A DNA stretch of 64,000 nt from Proteobacteria bacterium SG_bin5 (lineage in GTDB: Bacteria > Pseudomonadota > Alphaproteobacteria > Sphingomonadales > Sphingomonadaceae), in NCBI GenBank assembly GCA_002083475.1, contig LWDI01000045.1:1-64000 (forward strand). Reading direction: 5' to 3'. Each line of letters opens with the position of its first letter. Within the stretch, counting starts at the first letter, position 1. The notes below the pieces were generated by a model. That model had not been told where the DNA came from. It saw only the letters and a list, made by a program, of their open reading frames with translations, and did no database searches. The position numbers were made by a program, and so were the translations under genes. Below are positions 7,656-18,185 of this stretch, piece by piece.

Positions 7656-8318
7656 TCAGCGCCGGAACGGATCCTCGAAGCTCGGTGCATCCTCGGGCGC
7701 GGCCTCGCGCGCCGCGCGTTCGCGCTCGCGTTCGGCGCGCAGCGATTCGATCAACGCGCTGCGATCGCCCTCCAGCCGGCTGTCGACCGGCGCTTCGATC
7801 CCCGCCGCCTTGGCCGCCTTGGCCACGATCGCGTCGAGCTCGCGCTGCGAGCATAGCCCCAGGGTCACCGGATCCTTGGGCACGATATTGCCGATGTTCC
7901 AATGGGTGCGATCGCGGATCGCGGCGATCGTCGTGCGCGTGGTGCCGATCAGGTTCGAAATCGCGCCGTCCGAAATTTCGGGGTGATTGCGGATGATCCA
8001 GGCGATGCCGTCGGGCTTGTCCTGCCGCTTGGAAACGGGGGTATAGCGCGGGCCCTTGGTGCGGCGCACCTGCTCGGGGCCTTTGAGCATCTTGAGCCGG
8101 TAATTGGGGTCCTTCTGGCCGCGCTCGATTTCCTCCAGCGTCAGCTCGTGCGCGCGCACCGGATCGCGCCCGGTGAGCTTGGTGGCGGCGGTATCATCGG
8201 CGATCGCCTGCACTTCCAGGATATGAAGCCCGCAGAAATCGGCGATCTGGGCAAAGCTGAGCGCGGTATTGTCGACCAGCCAGGCGGCGGTCGCGTGCGG
8301 CATGAGCGGCTGGGCCAT
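7656..8318 (-). CDS. trcR: TrcR-type cell-cycle transcriptional regulator (DUF1013)
   Basis: The 220-residue protein begins MAQPLMPHATAAWLVDNTAL and carries the segments typical of the alphaproteobacterial DUF1013/TrcR family: LSFAQIADFCGLHILEVQAI near the N-terminus, TGRDPVRAHELTLEEI, and a helix-turn-helix-like central region (AWIIRNHPEISDGAISNLIG, then RTTIAAIRDRTHWN). The highly charged C-terminus (RAERERERAAREAAPEDA) is probably disordered. The family is almost restricted to Alphaproteobacteria and usually single-copy. The start was set at the ATG at 8318, not the upstream in-frame start, because the conserved region begins there. DNA targets are not known from the sequence. Confidence 0.85.
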   Translation of the reverse strand: MAQPLMPHATAAWLVDNTALSFAQIADFCGLHILEVQAIADDTAATKLTGRDPVRAHELTLEEIERGQKDPNYRLKMLKGPEQVRRTKGPRYTPVSKRQDKPDGIAWIIRNHPEISDGAISNLIGTTRTTIAAIRDRTHWNIGNIVPKDPVTLGLCSQRELDAIVAKAAKAAGIEAPVDSRLEGDRSALIESLRAERERERAAREAAPEDAPSFEDPFRR

Positions 8319-8413
8319 GCGTGTATCTCCGATAGAAACAATAAGGGCCGCCCCTTGCCGGAGCGGCCTCGTCACACGGCTGACTTAATCGGCTTGCGTG
8401 CCGAGGGCAAGGC

Positions 8414-9445
8414 TTATGCCGCCACCCGCTCCATCCCCACCGGCACCAGCGCTTCCAGAAATTGGCGCGTGCTCGCTTCCCAAGTGAAGCTCTTGCCATA
8501 AGCGACGCAGGCGGCGCGATCGAGGGTCAGCGCGTCGGCGATCGCGGCGTCCAGATCTTCCGCCATCACCCCCACGCCCGGCTTGAGCACGTCGACCGGC
8601 CCGGTCACCGGATAAGCCGCGACCGGCAGGCCCGAGGCGAGCGCCTCGATCATCACCAGCCCGAAAGTGTCGGTCTTGCTGGGGAAAACGAATACATCGG
8701 CCGCGGCATAAGCCGCCGCGAGATCGGCGCCGAACTTCGCGCCCAGGAAATGCGCGTGCGGATAACGCGCCTCCAACGTCGCGCGCGCGGGGCCGTCGCC
8801 GACGACCACCTTGGTGCCGGGATGGTTCGTTTGCAGGAACGCCTCGATATTCTTCTCGATCGCGACCCGCCCGACATAAAGCTGCACCGGCCCCGGCAGC
8901 GCGCGGATCGCGGGATCGGGCGTAACATGCGGGCCGAACAGCGACAAATCGACCCCGCGCCCCCAAGAGCGGATACGCGTCAGGCCATGGTCGCGCAGCG
9001 CCTGCGCGATCGAGGGGGTGGAGGCGAGCACCGCCTGCGAGGGGCCGTGGAACCAGGTGATGTAGCGCCAGATCCATTCGGGATCGATGCCCGTGCGCGC
9101 CGAGACATAATCGGGGAATTGCGTGTGATAGGCGGTGGTGAAGGGAAAGCCGCGCGCCAGGCACCAGCGCCGCGCCGCGAGGCACACCGGGCCTTCGGTG
9201 GCCAAATGGATGGCGTTGGGCGCGAATTCGGCGAGCCATTTGCCGACCACCGCGGTGCGCGCGAAAGCCAGGCGGATTTCGGGATAGGTCGGGCAGGGAA
9301 TCGAATAGAAACGCTCCGGGCTGATCACCAGCACCTCATGCCCTTGCCGCTCGAGCTCGGCACGGACCGATTGGAGCGTGCGCACCACCCCATTGACCTG
9401 GGGGCTCCACGCATCGGTGACGATCGCGATCCGCAAGTCGGTCAA
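8414..9445 (-). CDS. GT4-family glycosyltransferase (membrane or surface glycolipid type)
   Basis: A 343-residue glycosyltransferase with two Rossmann lobes. The N-lobe reads RIAIVTDAWSPQVNGVVRTL and the acceptor side TAYHTQFPDYV. The C-lobe has LYVGRVAIEKNIEAFL, the donor-binding VVVGDGPARATLE, and the EX7E-like region FPSKTDTFGLVMIEALASGL. This resembles mannosyl/glucosyl transferases such as MgtA. It starts at a TTG at 9445 that overlaps the stop of the upstream phosphoesterase gene (TTGA), so the two are probably coupled. The pair suggests a role in membrane or outer-membrane glycolipid processing; acceptor and donor sugars are not determined. Confidence 0.88.
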   Translation of the reverse strand: MTDLRIAIVTDAWSPQVNGVVRTLQSVRAELERQGHEVLVISPERFYSIPCPTYPEIRLAFARTAVVGKWLAEFAPNAIHLATEGPVCLAARRWCLARGFPFTTAYHTQFPDYVSARTGIDPEWIWRYITWFHGPSQAVLASTPSIAQALRDHGLTRIRSWGRGVDLSLFGPHVTPDPAIRALPGPVQLYVGRVAIEKNIEAFLQTNHPGTKVVVGDGPARATLEARYPHAHFLGAKFGADLAAAYAAADVFVFPSKTDTFGLVMIEALASGLPVAAYPVTGPVDVLKPGVGVMAEDLDAAIADALTLDRAACVAYGKSFTWEASTRQFLEALVPVGMERVAA

Positions 9446-10329
9446 GCCGCGAGCGCCGACACCGGTTCGGCGATTGGGGGCGCCGCGTCGCGCGCGCGCA
9501 TTTCCTCGACCCAGTGGAGCAATTCCATCCGCCCGTCGAAATGTTCGACCAAAGCGGTGCAGCCCTCCACCCAATCGCCGTCGTTATAATAAGCGACGCC
9601 CTCGATCGTGCGGATTTCGGCGGTGTGGATATGCCCGCACACCACCCCATCCACGCCGCGCGCGCCCGCCGCCTCAGCGACGACTTTCTCGTAATTGGAG
9701 ATGAACTCCACCGCGTTCTTCACCTTGGCCTTGGCATGCTTCGAGAGCGACCAATAAGGCAGGTTGAAGCTACGCCGGAACATATTGACCCACACATTGG
9801 CCGCCATCAGCGCGTTGTAGAGAAAATCGCCGACATGCGCGAGCCACTTGTGCGCGAGCGTGATCGCGTCGAACTCGTCACCATGCAGCACGAGCAGGCG
9901 GCGGCCGTCGGCGGTCTCGTGGATCGCCTTGCGGCGGATCGCGATGCCGCCGAAATCGAGGCCCGTGAATTGGCGGAACACCTCGTCGTGATTGCCGGGG
10001 ATGTAGATCACCCGCGTGCCGCGCTTGGCGCGCTTCAACAGCCGCCAGATGACGTCGTTATGCGCCGCCGGCCAATAGAAGCGCTTCTTGAGCCGCCAGC
10101 CGTCGATGATGTCACCCACCAGATAGAGCGTCTCGCTGTCGACATGATCGAGGAAATCGATCAGCATTTCCGCGTTGCAGCCGCGCGTGCCGAGATGGAC
10201 GTCCGAAATCCAGATGGTGCGATAGCGCCGCCGCTCGATCGCGCGCTCGGGGATGGATGGCGCGGCGTCGAAATCGGCCGCGTCGCCGAGCGCGGCATCG
10301 ATCAGAAAGCTTGGCGGTGCCATGTCCAT
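9442..10329 (-). CDS. LpxH-like UDP-2,3-diacylglucosamine diphosphatase family metallophosphoesterase
   Basis: The 295-residue calcineurin-like phosphoesterase has all metal-binding blocks in order: WISDVHLGTRG, LYLVGDIIDGWRLKK, YIPGNHDEVFR, LLVLHGDEFDAIT, VCGHIHTAEIR and YYNDGDWVEGC. This arrangement is that of the LpxH-like/YbbF group in Alphaproteobacteria. A 35-residue N-terminal extension precedes the domain. Cleavage of UDP-diacylglucosamine in lipid A synthesis is possible, but many alphaproteobacterial members with this layout are paralogues of uncertain substrate. It overlaps the downstream glycosyltransferase start, which supports a glycolipid context. Confidence 0.85.
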   Translation of the reverse strand: MDMAPPSFLIDAALGDAADFDAAPSIPERAIERRRYRTIWISDVHLGTRGCNAEMLIDFLDHVDSETLYLVGDIIDGWRLKKRFYWPAAHNDVIWRLLKRAKRGTRVIYIPGNHDEVFRQFTGLDFGGIAIRRKAIHETADGRRLLVLHGDEFDAITLAHKWLAHVGDFLYNALMAANVWVNMFRRSFNLPYWSLSKHAKAKVKNAVEFISNYEKVVAEAAGARGVDGVVCGHIHTAEIRTIEGVAYYNDGDWVEGCTALVEHFDGRMELLHWVEEMRARDAAPPIAEPVSALAA

Positions 10330-10413
10330 TCCCTCAACGCGTCGTGAGCTTGCCCTGCCCGTGCAATGTTACATTTTTAATCGGTAAAGCGCCATCGAAG
10401 CGTCGCTTAGCCG

Positions 10414-11025
10414 TCATTCCATCGCAATATGCCCCGGCTGGGTCGCGACGCGCGCCAGCCAGGCGGTGATCGCGCGATGAGCGCCGAGTTCGAACCCGCC
10501 CTCCTCGGCGACATGCGTATAGGCGTAAAGCACGATATCGGCGAGGGTGAAGGCTTCGCCGAGCAGAAAGGGCGCGCGCGCGAGCCGCGCGTCCATCAGC
10601 GCGAGCGCCGCGTCGCCGCCCGCCTGTTTGGCGGCGCATTGGCCGCGCTGCGCCGCGCTCAGCCGCGCCTCGCCGAGATAGCGCCGCCAGAAGCGCAAGG
10701 TCGCGATATTGGGCTCATGGCTATATTGCTCCCAAAACAGCCAGTGGAGCAGATCGGCGCGCGCGAACCGGTCCTCGGGGATCAGCGGCGATCCTTCGGC
10801 CAAATACCAGCAGGCGGCGTTGCTTTCGGGCAGGAAGCGATCGCCCAGTTGCAGCACCGGGATCCGGCCATTGGCGTTGACGCGCGCGAGGAATTCGGGC
10901 GTGCGCGTCTCGCCGTTCAGGATCGCATAGGCGCGCCGCTCGATCGGCTGGCCGACATGCGCGGCGGTGAGCCGGATCTTGTAGCAATTGCCCGAGATCG
11001 GGTCCTCATGAAGGACCGGCGTCAC
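10414..11025 (-). CDS. Glutathione S-transferase family protein
   Basis: The 203-residue protein has an N-terminal thioredoxin-like domain (PVLHEDPISGNCYKIRLTAA, cis-proline NANGRIPVLQLG, PESNAACWYLAEG) and an all-helical C-terminal domain with LADIVLYAYTHVAEEGG. The SGNCYKIRL segment places Ser/Cys near the glutathione thiol. The start is a GTG at 11025 overlapping the flotillin stop (GTGA), so it is the third gene of the YqiJ-like/flotillin operon. The substrate is unknown, and its link to the membrane proteins upstream is unexplained. Confidence 0.86.
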   Translation of the reverse strand: MTPVLHEDPISGNCYKIRLTAAHVGQPIERRAYAILNGETRTPEFLARVNANGRIPVLQLGDRFLPESNAACWYLAEGSPLIPEDRFARADLLHWLFWEQYSHEPNIATLRFWRRYLGEARLSAAQRGQCAAKQAGGDAALALMDARLARAPFLLGEAFTLADIVLYAYTHVAEEGGFELGAHRAITAWLARVATQPGHIAME

Positions 11026-12716
11026 TCCGCCGCCTCGACACGCCCGGCCGGCGCGGTGGGCGCAGCGCCGGCGAGCGGGGTCGCCGCGCTCGCCACCAAG
11101 CCGTCGAGCGAGCCGCCCTCGAAGCCCAGTTCGCGCATCAAGCCGTCGATCACCGGCGCCTGCGCGCGATAACGCAGCGCCGCCGAGACCGCCGCGCTCG
11201 CGAGGTTGCGATCGCCCTCGTCGTTCGCCGCGCCCGCGGCGGCACCCCCGCCGCGCAGGCCATCGACCTGGACGATCTTGATCGAATCGATCGCCTCCAG
11301 CGGCTTGGACGCCTCGCGGATGATCTCGGGCAGCACTTTCAGCAGCGCGAGCTTGGTCTGGAGCGACATGGTTTCCGACGACAGCAGATTCGCCGCCTCG
11401 TTGATCGCGCGCTGGCCGGCGGCCTCCACCTCCAAGCGGAGGCGATCGGCCTCGGCGCGCAGCTTCACCGCCTCGGCCTCGCCCTCGGCGATCCGGCGCG
11501 CGGCCTCGGCCCGGTCGGCGGCGGCTTGTTTATCGGCATCGGCCTGCACTTTCACCGCGATCGCGGCGCGTTCGGCCTCGCGCGCGGCGTTGATCAGCTC
11601 GATCCTTTTCTCGCGCTCGGCGATCTCGGCCTCGCGCGCGGAGACGACTTGCTGCTCGGCGACGACGGCGGCGGCGCGCGCTTGATCGGCCTGGGCCTTG
11701 GCCTGGCTTTCTTCGCGGCTCTTGTTCTGCACCGCGATCTGCTGTTCCTGGCGCGCAAGTTCGAGCGCCTGCGCCTGGGCGATCTTGGCCTGTTGCACCG
11801 CGCGATCGGCCTCGATCTGCTGCGCGTCGATCAGCCGTTTCGCCTCGATCCGCGCTTGTTCGGCCTCTTGCTGGCGCAGCGACTGTTCGCGCGCGACCTC
11901 GGCGGCTTGGGCGGCGCGGCGCATCTCGACCTCGCGCTCTTGCTCCAGTCGCGCGAATTCGGTGTCGCGCGCGATCAGCAAGGATTGGCGCTGGGCTTCC
12001 AGATTCTTCGATTCGATCTGGACGCGCGTATCCTGTTCGATGTCGTTGCGCGCTTTCTTGCGCAGCTCGATCTGCTCGGTGAGCTTGGTGAGCCCCTCGG
12101 CATCGAAGGCGTTGTTCGCGTTGAAATGCTCGATCGAGGTCTGGTCGAGCCCGGTGAGCGACACGCTCTCCAGCTCCAGCCCGTTCATCGCCAGATCGGC
12201 CGAGGAAACCTGCTGCACCTTCTGCACGAATTCGCTGCGCTGCTCGTGGAGCTGCGCCATCGTCATGCCGGCCGCCACCGAGCGCAGCGCGTCGACGAAC
12301 TTGCCCTCGACCAGTTCCTTCAGCGCATCGGGGTTCATCGTGCGCAGGCCGAGCGTTTGCGCCGCGACCGCGATCGATTGCGCGTCAGGACGCACCCGCA
12401 CGTAGAATTCGGCCTTCACGTCGATCCGCAGCCGGTCGAGCGTGATCAGCGCGTCGTTGTTCTTGCGCTCGACCGCGAGGCGCACGGTGTTCATGTTGAC
12501 CGGCATCGTCTCGTGAAACACCGGCAGCACCAGCGCGCCGCCGTTGATCACGACCTTCTCGCCGCCGAAGCCGGTGCGCACGAAGCCGATCTCCTTCGAC
12601 GCGCGCTTGTAGAGCCGCGCGAGCACCAGCCCCAGGATCAGCAGCGTCAGCAAGCCGATGCCGGGCACCAGGATATAGGGCAGCGTCGAGCCGCCCGCCG
12701 CGACGATGTCGTTCAT
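11022..12716 (-). CDS. Flotillin family protein (YqiK-like)
   Basis: A 564-residue membrane scaffold protein. One N-terminal transmembrane helix (ILVPGIGLLTLLILGLVLAR) is followed by an SPFH/band-7 domain (about 40-200), then a long charged coiled coil rich in Glu, Ala, Gln and Arg (about 220-450), and a C-terminal flotillin-type segment (AINEAANLLSSETMSLQTKL, LLKVLPEIIREASKPLEAID). These are the features of bacterial YqiK/FloT proteins, which organise membrane microdomains. The start is the ATG at 12716, one base after the YqiJ-like stop. Pairing of a YqiJ/NfeD-like OB-fold membrane protein with a flotillin is well known. Confidence 0.93.
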   Translation of the reverse strand: MNDIVAAGGSTLPYILVPGIGLLTLLILGLVLARLYKRASKEIGFVRTGFGGEKVVINGGALVLPVFHETMPVNMNTVRLAVERKNNDALITLDRLRIDVKAEFYVRVRPDAQSIAVAAQTLGLRTMNPDALKELVEGKFVDALRSVAAGMTMAQLHEQRSEFVQKVQQVSSADLAMNGLELESVSLTGLDQTSIEHFNANNAFDAEGLTKLTEQIELRKKARNDIEQDTRVQIESKNLEAQRQSLLIARDTEFARLEQEREVEMRRAAQAAEVAREQSLRQQEAEQARIEAKRLIDAQQIEADRAVQQAKIAQAQALELARQEQQIAVQNKSREESQAKAQADQARAAAVVAEQQVVSAREAEIAEREKRIELINAAREAERAAIAVKVQADADKQAAADRAEAARRIAEGEAEAVKLRAEADRLRLEVEAAGQRAINEAANLLSSETMSLQTKLALLKVLPEIIREASKPLEAIDSIKIVQVDGLRGGGAAAGAANDEGDRNLASAAVSAALRYRAQAPVIDGLMRELGFEGGSLDGLVASAATPLAGAAPTAPAGRVEAAE

Positions 12717-12717
12717 C

Positions 12718-13347
12718 TCATCCCTCCAAGCGCGGCAGCAAATGATCGCCGCGTGAAATCGCCAGGAAATGGTCGGCCTCGCGCCGCACCAGCAACACTT
12801 CTTCACCCTCGACGAAGCGCTCGGCGGGGCCGTTGGGCTCGACCATCACATAGTGCGGCTGGCCGAAGCGATCCTCGACCCGCGCCCGCGCCGGGCAGCC
12901 GCGCGCGGCTTGGCCGGTGACGATGCGCGCCCGGCGTCCGGTGAGCGTGTCGAGCTCGACCGCGCTGGTTTCGTCGCGCGGCAGCACCCGGGCGAGCAGG
13001 CGCGCGCCGAGCCCCGTCGCGGGCAAGGCGAGCGCGAAGGCGGCGGGACCCGCGAGCCAAGCGCTCTGATATTCCCCGAGCAGATCATGCGCGAGCTGCT
13101 GGCCGAGCAGCCCGAGCGCCGAGAAAGCGCCCAGGAAAACCACGATCAGCATCAACAGCGGCAACCGCCCGAGCCCGAGCCAGCCGAGCAGATCGAGGTC
13201 GCCATCCACATCGGCATCGAGATGCGCATGAAGATCGGCGTCGAAATCGCCCGCCAGACCGAACGCCTGCACCGCGCCGATCAACAACATCAACACCAGC
13301 GCGCAGACGAAGACGAGATTCGCCGGCGCCGCGACCAACGCGAACAC
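12718..13347 (-). CDS. YqiJ-like OB-fold membrane protein, flotillin partner
   Basis: The 209-residue protein has an N-terminal helix (AAPANLVFVCALVLMLLIGA), an Asp/His-rich loop (FDADLHAHLDADVDGDLD), two further membrane helices, then a soluble C-terminal OB-like domain (TGRRARIVTGQAARG to EEVLLVRREADHFLAIS). It starts at the GTG at 13347 behind a strong Shine-Dalgarno (GGAGGG). Proteins of the YqiJ/NfeD type sit next to flotillins and are thought to assemble with them; the next gene is a flotillin. The first codons and upstream region have a degenerate duplicate at 13913-14041. Confidence 0.84.
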   Translation of the reverse strand: MFALVAAPANLVFVCALVLMLLIGAVQAFGLAGDFDADLHAHLDADVDGDLDLLGWLGLGRLPLLMLIVVFLGAFSALGLLGQQLAHDLLGEYQSAWLAGPAAFALALPATGLGARLLARVLPRDETSAVELDTLTGRRARIVTGQAARGCPARARVEDRFGQPHYVMVEPNGPAERFVEGEEVLLVRREADHFLAISRGDHLLPRLEG

Positions 13348-13592
13348 TTCCGCCCTCCAAGGCTGATTCGAGCGCGATCTTATCAGTGGCGGGGCGCGCC
13401 GAAAGCGAAATCGGACGGGCACGCGCCGATTTCGGGGGCGGTCGTCGCGCGTCCGCCGCGCGATGCCCCGAACGACTTACGGAGCGCATCGCGCGCGGCC
13501 GCCTATCGCGCGATTTGGCGCGATCGTCACCCGAAGTTAACGCGATCGACGTAGCAAAAGGCCACCGAGCGACGCGCGGCGGAGGAGAGCAG

Positions 13593-13802
13593 ATGTCCTA
13601 TTCGATTGCCTATCTGATCAGCTTGATCTTCGGCCTGATCTTGGCCTTCATCGTCGTCGGCATGCCGACCGGCATCGTGCTGCGGCGCCTGGGCTATTCG
13701 GAATGGTGGGCGCTGGTGCTGTTCATTCCCGGCGGCGCGCTCGTCGGTCTGTGGGTGCTGGCCTTCGCCAATTGGCCCGGGCCGGACCCGCGCACCCGCT
13801 AA
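13593..13802 (+). CDS. Small membrane protein, unknown
   Basis: A 69-residue protein preceded by a good ribosome-binding site (GGAGGAGA, 13581-13588). It has two hydrophobic segments (AYLISLIFGLILAFIVVGM and WWALVLFIPGGALVGLWVLA) with a short loop (RRLGYSEW) and a Pro/Arg tail. It resembles small two-helix alphaproteobacterial membrane proteins that place an aromatic YSxWW loop between helices, but no function is assigned. It reads divergently from the YqiJ/flotillin operon. Confidence 0.78.
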   Translation: MSYSIAYLISLIFGLILAFIVVGMPTGIVLRRLGYSEWWALVLFIPGGALVGLWVLAFANWPGPDPRTR

Positions 13803-13912
13803 AGGTAGGTCAGCCGCCCCCCTATGGCACCCAGCCGGGCGAGCGGCGAGCTTCGCGCCGGATGCTGATGCTGGGGCCGGCGGCGTCTGCACCGGCGCGC
13901 CGCGAAAACCAC

Positions 13913-14041
13913 ATTCGCCGGCGCCGCGACCAATGCGAACAAACCCTCACCCCTGAAGGCTGATGAGCGGGCGAACTTATCAGCGGCGGGGGGCGCCGAA
14001 GGCGAAATCGGACGCAGGTCTACCGATTTTCCGGGGGGCGG
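13913..14041. repeat. Degenerate second copy of the YqiJ-like 5' region
   Basis: This stretch aligns at an almost constant offset (about 595 bases) with 13318-13436, the first codons and upstream region of the YqiJ-like gene. Shared pieces include ATTCGCCGGCGCCGCGACCA, GAAGGCTGAT versus CAAGGCTGAT, CTTATCAG.GGCGGGG and GAAATCGGACG. Only about 10 codons equivalent to the gene survive here before similarity stops, so it looks like a relic of a duplicated gene start or of a shared promoter module. The rest of 13803-14096 has no supportable gene. Confidence 0.6.
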
Positions 14042-14096
14042 GCGCGCGCGATGGTGCCGAACCAGCAGCCCGCGACCACCCATAACCGGGGCAAGT

Positions 14097-14318
14097 CTAG
14101 CGTCCCAAGATACGCGCCGCTTCGTCGAGATCGACGCGGATCAATTCCTCGCGACCATCGGGATAGATGCGGATGACGTGTCCGTCCGGGGTCGTCTCCC
14201 GCGTGATGTGGATGGGCTTGCCCGCCGCGTGAAGCATTCGCGCGGCACGGTCATCGGGCTCGCCGATCTCCTCGTCCCAAAGCTCGTCGTTCAAAGTCCG
14301 GTCCAAGGCGCGTTCCAT
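14097..14318 (-). CDS. Hypothetical protein (73 aa)
   Basis: A small acidic soluble protein starting at the ATG at 14316-14318 (MERALDRTLNDELWDEEIGE) and ending VDLDEAARILGR. It contains a repeated His/Gly/Asp-type strand (TTPDGHVIRIYPDGREELIR) that looks like a small beta-sheet. No family is recognised. It sits 32 bases upstream of the quinone oxidoreductase gene's end, on the same strand as it. Composition and codon use are normal for the window, which supports it being real. Confidence 0.6.
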   Translation of the reverse strand: MERALDRTLNDELWDEEIGEPDDRAARMLHAAGKPIHITRETTPDGHVIRIYPDGREELIRVDLDEAARILGR

Positions 14319-14350
14319 CCCCCGAGCTTAGCACAGTTCGGACGAGTCCC

Positions 14351-15352
14351 CTAACCCAAGCTCAGCACGATCTTCCCCACATGCTCGCCCGCCTCCATCC
14401 GCGCGTGCGCGGCGCCCGCCTCGGCGAGGGGGAAGACCGTGTCGATCACCGGCTTCAGCCGCCCCGCCTCGACATGCGGCCACACGTTGTGCGCGAGCTC
14501 GTCCGCCACCAGCGCCTTGAAGGCGGCGTCGCGCGGGCGCAGCGTCGATCCGGTGAGCGTCAGCCGCCGCCGCATCACCTCGAACAAGGGGATCGTCGCC
14601 ATCATCCCGCCTTGCACCGCGATCGAGACGTGGCGGCCGTCGTCGGCCAGGCATTGCAGATTGCGCGCGACATAATCGCCGCCCACCATGTCGAGCACCG
14701 CCGCCACCCCGCGCCCCTGGGTGATCGCGCGGACGCGCTCGACGAAATCCTCGGCGCGGTAATTGATCGCGTGCGCCGCGCCGAGCGCGCGCGCCGCTTC
14801 GCATTTGGCGTCGCTGCCGGCGGTCACGATCACCTCCAGCCCGAACAGGCGCCCGAGCGCGATCGCCATGGTGCCGATGCCCGAGGTGCCGCCATGAACG
14901 AGCACGGCGTCGCCCTCGACCGCATAGGCGCGCTCGAACAAATTGGTCCACACGGTGAACAAAGTTTCGGGGATCGCCGCCGCTTCGATCATCGTCAACG
15001 CGCTCGGCACCGTCAGGCATTGGCCAGCGGGCGCCACCGCATATTCGGCATAGCCACCCCCGCTCAGCAGCGCGCAGACCGGCTGGCCGAGCAGCGCCGC
15101 CTCGACGCCGTCGCCGAGCGCGACGATCTCGCCCGCCGCCTCCAGCCCCAGGATCGAGGGCGCGCCGGGGGGCATCGGGTAGAGCCCCTTGCGCTGGAGC
15201 ACGTCGGGGCGGTTGACCCCGGCGGCGGCGACGCGGATCAGCACTTCGCCCGCCTGGGGGTGCGGCACCGGACGCTCGACCGGCGCCAGCGCCGCCGCCT
15301 CGCACGGGGTCGCCGGATCGATCGCCAGCATCGTCGCTGGAAGTCCTGTCAT
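14351..15352 (-). CDS. NAD(P)H-quinone oxidoreductase, zinc-free MDR family (PIG3/QOR type)
   Basis: The 333-residue enzyme has the GroES-like N-terminal domain (VAAAGVNRPDVLQRKGLYPM, SILGLEAAGEIVALG) and a Rossmann domain with the nucleotide motif LVHGGTSGIGTMAIAL. The structural and catalytic zinc cysteines of alcohol dehydrogenases are absent, as in quinone reductases of the TP53I3/PIG3 group, and FTVWTNLFERA is a hallmark of that group. It probably reduces quinones with NADPH; the physiological substrate is unknown. It is read divergently from the DUF1192 gene. Confidence 0.9.
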   Translation of the reverse strand: MTGLPATMLAIDPATPCEAAALAPVERPVPHPQAGEVLIRVAAAGVNRPDVLQRKGLYPMPPGAPSILGLEAAGEIVALGDGVEAALLGQPVCALLSGGGYAEYAVAPAGQCLTVPSALTMIEAAAIPETLFTVWTNLFERAYAVEGDAVLVHGGTSGIGTMAIALGRLFGLEVIVTAGSDAKCEAARALGAAHAINYRAEDFVERVRAITQGRGVAAVLDMVGGDYVARNLQCLADDGRHVSIAVQGGMMATIPLFEVMRRRLTLTGSTLRPRDAAFKALVADELAHNVWPHVEAGRLKPVIDTVFPLAEAGAAHARMEAGEHVGKIVLSLG

Positions 15353-15461
15353 CGCCCCGCCCCCGCCTTTGCCTCGGCTTGCCTTATCGGGCGCACATCT
15401 CGCCGGTCAACCGCCGCCTAAGCACGCGCTAAGGATTTCCCCTTGGGGTGCCGGTTTCGCG

Positions 15462-15490
15462 TTGACACCACCCGCCATCGGCGCGACTTT
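15462..15490 (+). promoter_or_regulatory. Candidate sigma-70 type promoter for the DUF1192 gene
   Basis: TTGACA (15462-15467), 17-base spacer, GACTTT (15485-15490). The ATG follows six bases after the -10 box, so the transcript would be leaderless or nearly so. The -35 matches consensus fully while the -10 is weak. Identification is by eye only. Confidence 0.4.
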
Positions 15491-15496
15491 CGGCCC

Positions 15497-15697
15497 ATGG
15501 ACACCGACGACATCGCGCCGCCGCCCCGGCCGGGTGATCCGATCGCCCTGCTGGCCAAACAAGACTTGGACCCCTTCTCGCTCGCCGAGCTCGACGCGCG
15601 CATCGCGTTGCTCAGGGCGGAAATCGCGCGGGTCGAGGCGCATAAGCAACGCGCGGTTAACCATAGGGCAAGCGCCGACGCGCTATTCCGCCGGTGA
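15497..15697 (+). CDS. DUF1192 family protein
   Basis: A 66-residue protein with the family core LAELDARIALLRAEIARVEA followed by KQRAVNHRASADALFRR. It is a short amphipathic helix hairpin or coiled coil preceded by a Pro-rich N-terminus. DUF1192 proteins are small alphaproteobacterial proteins without an established function. The start is the ATG at 15497; the longer frame upstream lacks family similarity and overlaps the likely promoter. Confidence 0.85.
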   Translation: MDTDDIAPPPRPGDPIALLAKQDLDPFSLAELDARIALLRAEIARVEAHKQRAVNHRASADALFRR

Positions 15698-15743
15698 TGA
15701 GCCCCCCGCTTCCGCTCGGCGCGCGCCCTAACCCGATCAAGTG

Positions 15744-15772
15744 CTTGATGGCGCGCGCGACCATCCCAACAT
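15744..15772 (+). promoter_or_regulatory. Candidate heat-shock (RpoH) type promoter for clpA
   Basis: CTTGATG (15744-15750), 14-base spacer, CCCAACAT (15765-15772). This is close to the sigma-32 pattern CTTGAAA-N13/14-CCCCAT-T as I recall it, and lies 42 bases upstream of the clpA ATG. clpA is often heat-shock controlled. The evidence is a by-eye match with three mismatches. Confidence 0.4.
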
Positions 15773-15814
15773 TCAAAGCCTCGGCCCGGCCTTTGGGCCG
15801 ATAGGAGTTACCGC

Positions 15815-18127
<2,313 letters not shown>

Positions 18128-18133
18128 CGATCG

Positions 18134-18170
18134 GCCCCGACTCGGTATCGAACCGAGTTGGGGCATTCTT
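18134..18170 (+). terminator. Intrinsic terminator after clpA
   Basis: A 13-bp stem, GCCCCGACTCGGT (18134-18146) pairing with ACCGAGTTGGGGC (18152-18164) through one G-U and a 5-base loop, is followed by ATTCTT. It begins six bases after the clpA stop. It could also serve the convergent gene at 18186. Confidence 0.85.
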
Positions 18171-18185
18171 CGGGGCAATGCGGCT

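Noticed and set aside
15698..15814. Possible clpS upstream of clpA
   Set aside because: Only 117 bases are available and no adaptor-like frame is present; clpS must lie elsewhere.
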